From Bolinopsis microptera (Eukaryota; Ctenophora; Tentaculata; Lobata; Bolinopsidae): 64,000 bases of DNA. The stretch covers positions 14,276,235-14,340,234 of the forward strand of contig NC_087084.1 of assembly GCF_026151205.1 (NCBI RefSeq), in the 5' to 3' direction. Below, piece after piece: positions 56,215 to 64,000 of this stretch. The notes under the pieces were generated by a model. It worked only from the letters and a program-made list of their open reading frames with translations, was not told the DNA's origin and searched no databases. The translations under genes and the position numbers were made by a program. Numbering within the stretch: the stretch's first letter is position 1; each line of letters starts with the position of its first letter.

Positions 56215-57590
56215 AATGCAGGCAAGATCATGGATGCACCACCTCTGGAAACGACAAAGGAGAGAACCAGCACTGAGGAACTACCCCTCCCCTCCTCAGT
56301 AACCTAGCAACCACTCAGTCCTCACAACACACCACACCCCCCTTAACAATGCCAGTCCAGGTAAACAAGACCCGTTATAATTAACAATTAGCATTTTAAT
56401 TGACTGCTAGCCAATAACCAGGGCAGGGTTCCCCGGAAAACTTTGACAAGAGCTATCACCCATGGTGGATGACCATGTCAATAAACGATGAATGACAGGA
56501 CACTGACAGTAATATTTGGTGATATTCGTGCATACTTATCAGCTCACCATTTCGTCAGATAACAAGGACATGATGCGTTGCCCAGATAACAATATCAGTC
56601 ACTACCATGACAAATCACAACTATAATAGAGGCAAACACACTATATGCAGCTTTATAGCAGCACAATTCTTATTCAGTATATGAGAATTTTACTGATAAT
56701 TAACATATTCATGGCTGACAGCAGGATTTATAAGTTTGTTAGGTAACGGTGCTATAATAATACTAATAATAGGGTTACCATGGTGACTATAGGATATGCT
56801 CACGCCATTTAACAAACCCGGCTAGGATCAGCGTGTTGGATGATTAGAAAATATAAGCAGGGTGTATTATACAGGTATACTGTATAATTGTTCAATATAA
56901 TGGCACTGGGGTGAGTGTTAGGGTACGCGATATAATGAGAGGACAATACTAAAACCAGCAGCTGGGCAACCTACTGGTTACCTAGTTACCTGATCTCATC
57001 CCAGCCAATTCCATGGAAACTGACCAAGCAGCAGCGGCCTGATCAACCGTGTCAGTGAATGATCAGTGAATCTTACTATAATGCCACCTTACTGATCAAC
57101 TCCGGTATTACATCAGAAGGAGTGTATTGTGACGTAACTAACAACCAGGGATCTGTGCAGTATTAGCAGGTCCCCAGCCTGCTAGTTCCACACGTTGAGG
57201 GGTGGTTTAAAGATCCCGACCAGGCTAAGGGTGATAATTATAATTAATATATAATTATAATTACTATTAGCGGCAATAGATCACATTGGGTGTGATGATT
57301 GATACTGACGAGCGGCGTTTTAGATTAAATACCGTTCTGAATGGTGTTGATCCGACCTGGAGAATTTATAACACGGATACCGCATTACCAGGATAACAGG
57401 ATTTTTCACAGATTTACGATTACAGATTATACAGGATACCGAGAATACCGATATTTAACAGGATTTAGACCGCGATACTTCTCACAGGTACACAGGCACT
57501 AACAGATACCGACTATACCACGATAACACGATTAACAGTTCTACACTAGTATGAATAAATCGTAACGTCCACTATCTTAACACGCATATT
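56215..57590. other. Intergenic, nothing recognised
   Basis: Non-coding. It contains cagtaacctagcaacc (56297-56312, X-box-like) and Mb-like short repeats of acaggatacc type at 57340-57540. No gene. Confidence 0.4.
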
Positions 57591-58505
57591 CTGGTATACG
57601 ATTGCTAGGTAAATAAATTATTAAAACTTCTCCAGCGTTGTTGAAACATGTTGGCACACAGCTACCTTGTATTTCGCCAAAATTACTGTTTATTATTTTG
57701 CCTTGCTTTCCTTCCACTTGTTCGGCTGAACCCCGCAGAACCGCAATAGTTAGGTACCACATAAATTTTCGTTTACCGAACATAGACAGATGATCAATCA
57801 TCAATACGGTGTGGAAAGTGAGCCTTCGGCACGACAACACGACCTAACAGCATATTATTGCACCTGCATTACAGAGATAAAAGTGAGGAATTTGCGATAT
57901 GACGATATTGAAAGACATTATAGAGCAAAGCTCTCCATGTCGCTCTTCTAAGTAAAATCGGTAGTCGATCACCCGATTGCACGATGCACAATGATCCATA
58001 GTAACGAATTCTTACGGCTTTAGACGCATTAACGAAGTCCCGTACAGCATGCCACGGGTTCAAATCTCATCATTAGCCATCAAATTGACTTGAGGTCAGG
58101 ACCGAAGCTCTCAGTAGTTCATCAACAGGTCCATCAATTAGCGCGGATCAAATTGATTAGGTCAATCAAATAGAACTCAATTTAGTGGTGAGCGTCGGTT
58201 AGTATGATATTTACGAAATTTAAGCCCTAAATTCAAGATACAATTGTGTGCTCTAAATATTGCATCTAAATGGGGATATAGGAGGTAGTTTGGGTGCCTT
58301 GAATCTGGTTATAAATGAGACCGCATGTGTTAGGGACAAAGGACGGATTTTTGGCCAAAAACGGATTGAAATTAAATTATAGGTCCACTATCGTGAACCG
58401 TCATAATTGTTTACAGAATTGGGTAGGTAAACAGTGGCGAAACTTTGCTTGTTGGCGCCCCCCCCGCTCAGTGACGAAAAGCGCCCCCCTAAAATTTTGT
58501 GTCCC

Positions 58506-58536
<31 letters not shown>

Positions 58537-59460
58537 TCGGGTACTTTTTTAATTTTTTACGCTAAATTGGACAGGGAAATACACAAACAAGGCGTTTTTT
58601 CAGTAAAAGGGCCTAAAATTCAGGAAAATTGCGCCCCCCTTATACGGCGCCCCCCGCACAGCGGGGTCTGCGGGGCCCTAAGTTACGCCACTGTAGGTAA
58701 ATGAATTATTAAAAACATTCTCAGCTTTGTTTGAAATCAGGGAGGTGAACCATATTGGACACGTGGTAGCCTTTATTTCCAATTATTTTACTGTTTTTAT
58801 ACTTATTAATATTCAACATTTCGGTCTGAACCCCGCAGATAGATTTAAGGTACACAGATATATATTTTCTCTAACCCAGAACAAAGACAGATGATCAAGT
58901 CACAATATATTGCACAATATATCACAATAGATACTGGTTGGGAGAATCAGAAAGTGAGCCTTCCGGCACGCGACTACGACAACCAACCAGGACTGATCAT
59001 TGCACCTCGCCATTTACAAGAAGATAACAGTAAGGAAAACTGACGATAGGAAGGCCATAGGAAGGTTAGCTCTCCAAATGTCGCTAATCTAACGTAAAAT
59101 CGAGTAGCCGATGCACGAATGACCTAGCAACGATAATTGACTTTATACGGACTTTAGACCGACTTCAGACCGAAGTCCAGTATACGCATGCCAACAGGGT
59201 CCAAATCTCAATCAATTAGGCCCGATCAAATTGATTTGAGGTCAGAGACCGAAGTCCAGTACGCATGCCAACAGGACCCAATCAATTAGGCCTGATCAAA
59301 TTGATTTGAGGTCAAATCAAAATAGAACTTCATAGTATTCAGTGGTGAAGCTGTCGGTTAGTTGATATCTTACAGAAATTCAAAATAAAATTGTGTGCAT
59401 CTAAATAGTTCGCATCTAAATGGCGATAGTATCGAGGTAGCTAATTGGGTGCCTTGAGTC
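57591..59460. repeat. Degenerate direct duplication (about 57600-58320 and 58700-59460) around a hAT MITE
   Basis: Shared blocks in the same order include agtgagccttc(c)ggcacg, catgtcgct / aatgtcgct, gaagtccRgtac...catgcca and caaattgattt. The copies differ largely by short indels. No coding frame survives in either copy. Confidence 0.7.
58432..58693. mobile_element. 262-bp hAT MITE
   Basis: The ends are CAGTGGCGaAACTT and (inverted) CAGTGGCGtAACTT. The perfect 8-bp target duplication taggtaaa is at 58424-58431 and 58694-58701. The interior has C-rich arms (gcgccccccc) that can pair with the G-rich strand, and an A-run at 58507-58533. It is the same family as 62833-62897. Confidence 0.9.
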
Positions 59461-59585
59461 TGGTACTAAAGATGGAATTGGACCCGGCAGTGCGTAACGA
59501 GGGACCCCGCTGTACTAAAGATGGAATTGGACCCGGCAGTGCGTAACGAAGCTGACCCCGCTGTACTAAAGATGGAAGTCCGGTT
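59461..59585. repeat. 63-bp duplication
   Basis: tactaaagatggaattggac, then ccggcagtgcgtaacg, occurs twice (from 59464 and 59514), with a third start at 59564. Confidence 0.8.
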
Positions 59586-59680
59586 GTAACATATTCGCTG
59601 ATAATCACTGAAACTATTCGATTATCATGTGTCAATAACCAGTTATAATATAAGTTAATATATATTTATATATAATAAGT

Positions 59681-59728
59681 TACAAATAAAACGGCGATTC
59701 AATTAAATAAATCGCCGTTTTATTTGTA
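59681..59728. repeat. Perfect 19-bp stem, 10-nt loop hairpin
   Basis: tacaaataaaacggcgatt (59681-59699) is an exact inverted copy of 59710-59728. It could be a tiny foldback element or a cruciform. There is no T-run to suggest a terminator. Confidence 0.85.
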
Positions 59729-60673
59729 CTAACTGGATTTATCCAAATAAACATCATATAATATAAGTTACATGTAATGTTCAACAAGGTGTGCGGATAG
59801 TCATGCTAAACGAATAGTAAATTTTCTTGGTCACCACTTCGACACTTTCACAGATCAGTGAGACGGGTATTCCCAGGATCACTATTCAATGTCCGTCCTC
59901 TATATAATTATATAGTCCTCTATTTAGAGACTATAGGAGTCATGGATTTCTTAATGAGATAGCTTCTGAGAAGCTGATTTTCTTTTCTCAGTAGCCTCCT
60001 CTCGAGTTTCACAAAGCAATCTTTGTCAGATATTTTGATCAAATATCATTAACATTTTTAATACTTTCAACACTACTATATATAGTAATGTTGAAAGTAT
60101 ATATAACAAATGATTTGAGATCATGAATACGATGTTGTCACATAGAAATGTTGAATAATTCCTTGTCGCATCAAACGGGATCAATAGAAATTTACCCAAG
60201 AAAACATCATTAAAAGGTAACACAGACAATTAATATTTGTAGTTCGTACGACTAGAAAATTCAAAATATTGTTGGCGATTAAAATTAATTAGACAGCAGA
60301 AATAGAAAACAAAATATATGCCCGTTCGCGTTGTGCACAATAATTTTGGTGCTTATGTGTTAGGGTTTCTTTATTCTTACTATCTTCTTCTTAAGAAAAG
60401 TCGGTGGAAATAATAAAACGGCAAAATTCAGATTGATCAGAAGCGTCCTAATCATCGGTACTTGAGAGGCTTTCAAAGATTTCAATAAGTTTCCAACTCC
60501 TCCCCAGAGGATCCCAAGTTGCAATGATAAATATCAAACTTATACTCCAAATATAAACGACAGCTCATAGTCATATGGCGTATACGAATCCAACTATAGG
60601 CACGCTGATTTATTGATAAAGGAGCAAACGCTATCAGCCATTAATTAATCACGTAATCAAGCCCTCTCCCAAG
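59729..60673. other. Intergenic, small palindrome at 60060-60100
   Basis: atactttcaacactac is followed by its near-complement gtaatgttgaaagtat around a TA core. No gene. Confidence 0.4.
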
Positions 60674-60981
60674 CTATGCACGTGCAATTATGCTACTCGC
60701 ACGTGCAATTATGCTACAGCTCCTATTCACAATTAACTTTCTATTATCACCGATAAAAAGGTCCCACTCATCTTTGGTTGGAGTCCACGTGGCTTTGATC
60801 CCGAAAATATAGGTCGTTAGGGGGAGGGGCAGCTGTAAATTAGGAATGACTGCGGAGTGATACAGTGCGATGTGACGATAATAGTCGGTATAAAATGGAG
60901 TGTTCGTCGCACGTGCAAAAACGGTAAATTGGTGACTAGTGAGCGGGTTTTCTGGTAATAGAAATGAAAAAATACATACGT
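60674..60981 (-). CDS. Possible orphan exon (unknown protein)
   Basis: After a plausible acceptor (TTCTATTACCAG| at about 60952, minus strand), an open frame reads LTSHQFTVFARATNTPFYTD, then YYRHIALYHSAVIPNL and TYIFGIKATWTPTKDEWDLF. Composition looks protein-like, but I recognise no family and no partner exon. It may be an old transposon fragment. The tail SSIIARA comes from a short tandem repeat (cacgtgcaattatgctac). Confidence 0.25.
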
Positions 60982-61011
60982 TAATATTGATAGTTATAAT
61001 TGCAATTGAAT

Positions 61012-61208
61012 CGGTAGAAGATGAATGAAACTGCAATTCTACATGAACGAAACTATTATTCGGTAGAAGATGAATGAAACTGCTATTCTACATGAATGAA
61101 ACTATTATTCGGTAGAAGATGAATGAAACTGCAATTCTACATGAATGAAACTATTATTCGGTAGAAGATGAATGAAACTGCTATTCTACATGAACGAAAC
61201 TATTATTC
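61012..61208. repeat. 49-bp tandem repeat, four copies
   Basis: Units start cggtagaagatgaatgaaac at 61012, 61061, 61110 and 61159, differing by few substitutions (gcaatt / gctatt, aacg / aatg). Confidence 0.92.
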
Positions 61209-62041
61209 GGCAATAAAGATGACTAAGGCTCAGTACCTGGATTGACAGATTCTGCCCAGGAGGGTTTGATGATATAGTATGCACTCTTAGTCTTAACCTG
61301 ACTATATTACAATGGGGAGACACTGCGTTCAAGTAACTGGCACTCCGTTATAAAGTCAATAAAATAATGAATGATAGAATAACAATAGAATTGATTTAAC
61401 CTAATATTCATCAGGCGAAAATATATTCTTTTTGGACTCAAAAGTGAAAAGTTGAAAATGTTTTTAAACCTTTAAGGTTTAAACTAATAGTAATTGTATA
61501 CTTATCCAAAAAAAAATGGGTCCAAGAATCAACAGCCCTGATGTCCTAACCTGAAAGCAATAACTACATTTCTCAAGCTAATGGCTGATGGAAGTAAGGC
61601 ACAACAGGAAGGGTTTAGGGGCCTTATCCACCGCAAGGTAGCTAAAAGTGCAGGCTAACCATTTACCTCCAGGCCATTTCACAGTGTATTTAAGTGGGCT
61701 TGTAGGAAAACATGTTTACCCCGCTGTACTTCTTTGGGGGGATACGTGTGTTGCTAGATTCTTTCATCGATTAAACATAAATGTTGGTTTTGAAGGCAGT
61801 TTCAAAAGGGCTGGGGTTACCAGGGTAACCAATGATCAGTGGGACATGACTTTTTAAATGGATTTTCCGGTAACATTGGGCGGGATGCGGGGTGGACTAG
61901 GGGACTTTGCTCGGTAATTGCAACAGATGAGTCGGGTCTGGATGACTGCAGCCTACAACAGCCTACTTCCAGCTTACTGGATCACTTCCAGCCTACACTA
62001 GTAAGTCTTTCCGGACAGTAAACAGTAAGTTTTAGTGTAAT
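61209..62041. other. Intergenic, nothing recognised
   Basis: No convincing gene. gggttaccagggtaacc at 61815-61831 is a palindrome (X-box-like). Confidence 0.35.
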
Positions 62042-62135
62042 CGAGGAACTGAGAACCCTGATGCGGGATATGGATATATAATGGAGGGGGTTATCTGGCG
62101 TAGATCGGACTTAGTTCCGACATAGTATGATAGTA
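62042..62135 (+). mobile_element. LINE 3'-end fragment
   Basis: The plus strand repeats in opposite orientation the LINE tail found at 20656-20819 (ctgatgcgggatatggatat, then gggggttatctggcgtagat and cggacttagttccg). It encodes LRTLMRDMDI, then after an in-frame stop WRGLSGVDRT. It is a decayed fragment. Confidence 0.7.
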
Positions 62136-62832
62136 GTAGTACTCAAGTAGTAATCGATCGCATTGCTTGTGGTAGGCACCACGCCTCTACTTATCCCAAA
62201 ATGCCCTGGTCGTATCCAAACTCTCAGAGTTTTAGAGTTTAGAGGCAGTTCAGCTTCTGTTTACTGTTCTCCAGAAGAATTTGCGCGCATACCCACAGAG
62301 TCTGCAACCGTTGCTAAGGAACCTGCACTCTGCAACCCCTTCATCTGCCCTTATTAGGGGGGACTTACAATTCAATGCAGGTAATTGATACAACTTTACA
62401 TGAAAATCTGATGACATTGAGGGCTGCACCCCAGCCGCGAAAGGCTGGCCGCATACGGCATAAAGCTCGTCAATACTGACAGTTATTGATAACAATAGAA
62501 TCATGCAAAAAGCTACAAATTTAAAGGCCAACCATTCGTGGCCGGAGTAAGGCAGGCGTGCAATTAAACGATTTTATATGTGTTACTTATTTAAGCTCTG
62601 GTTAATTATTTAATTATATAAGCATGAAGACCTTATAGTCTTCTGTAAAGACTGCAATCACCTTCGGATTGCAGGTTGCATGTCTAGGTTTTTTCTTCCA
62701 TGTCGAGGCGGAAAAGGTGCAGGAGACCACCTACTCCACGATGGCATCTCATACAATACAATTTTTAAGCAGGTTAATTATATAACCACGGATAGGTTCG
62801 GTAATAGGCAGTACCAATCATTAAGTTAATTA
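62136..62832 (-). CDS. Intergenic; weak candidate secreted-protein exon at 62250-62531 (minus)
   Basis: From ATG 62531 the minus strand reads MAFKFVAFCMILLLSITVSI, then DELYAVCGQPFAAG, a plausible signal peptide. A possible donor follows (TTTTCAT|GTAAAG, about 62389). The open frame of 93 codons contains no known domain. It could be a first exon of a secreted protein or chance. The rest of this stretch holds nothing recognised. Confidence 0.2.
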
Positions 62833-62897
62833 CAGTGGCGTAACGTTGCCTGTTGGCGCCCCCACCCCTCCCCTTTTGGCCCTTCGTTACGCCACTG
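62833..62897. mobile_element. 65-bp hAT MITE
   Basis: The ends are CAGTGGCGTAACG and its exact inverted copy CGTTACGCCACTG. The perfect 8-bp target duplication gttaatta is at 62825-62832 and 62898-62905. The interior tgttggcgccccc matches the 262-bp element at 58432. It is extremely short for a mobile unit. Confidence 0.92.
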
Positions 62898-64000
62898 GTT
62901 AATTATATAACCACGGATAGGTCCGGTAATAGGAACCGTGCGGATATCTGTCCGGTAATAGACAGTACCAATCATCATTTCACAATAAAGTATTGTGGTC
63001 ATAGTAACACAATATTATGCGCATAATTACACAATATTATGCGCATCCTGTGTATTCAACACGCACAGTCTACGATATTTTGATACAAAGATAAACACCA
63101 GTAGTTAGACAAGAGCTCACAACCTTTTGAGGCCCTGCAAATCAATGATCTCAGTATACGTAACCCAGGAATCGTGGCCAGGAATCCTGAAGCCTCTGCA
63201 TGTTTGCATTGTGCATTCTTGTGGAATAGTCTAAAATCTAGACGTTGAAACGATCCCTAGTTTCATCCGCAGACAGTAAACTTTGCCTTTATCAGAACAA
63301 CTCATATCCGGTAAACTTATTTACATATCTTCAGTGGAACTTGGTGGCTTGGTACCGTTCAAAACATGAGATGATGATTGAGGAAGACTACATATTATCT
63401 TAACAAGGTTCAACTTAAAATGGAAATAGTTGAAAACTCTCACATGTTGAGGTGCTGCCAGAGGGCTAAGGAGGAACCAACGAAATGGCAATGAAAAAGC
63501 AAAGAACAGATCCTGATCTTTTATTCTGAATGCATCTCCCCCTTTCCACACTGCGTCAATCCCCCCTCTTATAAAGACTAACTATCTTCCTCCCCTCTCT
63601 TATATCATCTTTTATGGTATGGTCTAGCCTCAGGACTCATGCGAATGGGTGTACTTGGAAATCTGCATTAACAAGGGAACCCTGCAGTAGAAATTGTATA
63701 CCTACATGATCATTGATTACTGGTGATAAGTTCTTTAGTCGGTGCCACTAAATCACTCGCCGAGGGTTTTTAATTCGTTACAGAAGGGTCCTGAACATAA
63801 TATGAAAGTAACACCGATCGAATGTATTTTTTAATGTTTAGATGAGACCATTTCTTTTGGACCATTACCCAGAACTGTAAAAACCCAAGTCACTTGATAG
63901 CGCGCTGGCGAATGAATTAGTAAAAGCCTTCTCCAGCACCCACCAGTACCCACCATCACCCACCAGTACCCAATAACGCCCTCCAGTACCCACTAACGAC
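62898..64000. other. Intergenic; new minisatellite starts at the window edge
   Basis: A duplicated piece, ggttaattatataaccacgg, brackets the 65-bp MITE (62771 and 62897). acacaatattatgcgcat occurs twice at 63006-63045. From about 63935 a (ccaccagtac)-type 10-20-bp repeat begins and runs off the window. No gene is supportable. Confidence 0.4.

Noticed and set aside
55266-56273. 335-codon minus-strand frame over the 34-bp array
   Set aside because: The unit length is not a multiple of three, so the frame cycles through all phases of the unit. Openness is explained by lack of stops in the unit; there are no start context, exons or domain.
58000-58080. B-box-like gggttcaaatctc suggesting a tRNA or SINE
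   Set aside because: No complementary T-stem or acceptor stem; the sequence is part of a degenerate duplication.
61648-62021. Overlapping plus-strand frames of 60-69 codons
   Set aside because: No domain, no splice context; composition not gene-like.
63321-63551. 76-codon minus-strand frame
   Set aside because: No recognisable motif or neighbouring exon; likely chance.

Overview
The window is nuclear DNA of an invertebrate animal. The evidence is spliced genes with GT-AG introns of about 0.06-1.8 kb, a GalNAc-transferase, class A GPCRs, a BTB-BACK-Kelch gene, a CR1/L2-like LINE with an esterase ORF1, a Penelope-like element with GIY-YIG, and many small DNA transposons. The DNA is AT-rich and unusually full of minisatellites. 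I cannot name the species.

Layout. 1-6.4 kb: LINE on the minus strand (ORF2 runs off the left edge, ORF1 intact) with a 17-bp array at its 5' end. 6.4-17 kb: no convincing gene; three large satellites, a pogo-like MITE, a 1.08-kb hAT-like element. 17.1-17.6 kb: last exon of a GPCR (minus). 18.2-18.6 kb: tentative two-exon gene. 19.4-23.5 kb: nine-exon BTB-BACK-Kelch gene (plus). 23.9-24.7 kb: mariner-like MITE. 25.3-26.9 kb: three-exon coiled-coil gene (plus). 27.1-33.3 kb: complete eleven-exon polypeptide GalNAc-transferase (minus). 34.7-37.2 kb: six-exon class A GPCR (minus), with a 5'-truncated Penelope-like element inserted just upstream (37.2-39.2 kb). 39.2-47.5 kb: repeats, a 2.3-kb inverted-repeat-bounded block and a 49-bp satellite. 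48.5-49.2 kb: coiled-coil gene split by an in-frame TAG. 51.2-51.9 kb: small secreted peptide precursor (minus). 52-64 kb: degenerate duplications, minisatellites and hAT MITEs, with no firm gene.

Two patterns stand out. First, a 20-bp satellite unit (GACACGTGGTGTGACGTCAT, an E-box plus a CRE palindrome) forms arrays at four places within 11 kb. Each array is bordered on both sides by a direct duplication (about 42-108 bp) of the local DNA that abuts or nearly abuts the array, as if satellite blocks had inserted with very long target duplications. Second, at least five minisatellites inside genes are tandem copies of splice junctions or splicing signals: GALNT intron 2 and intron 9, Kelch exon 2 and the Kelch last intron, and the GPCR TM5 exon.

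Three genes carry single-base frame breaks, and the 52-59 kb duplications differ mainly by indels. Base accuracy of the assembly should be checked before calling anything a pseudogene. All exon joins were made by eye from frame, splice consensus and family motifs.
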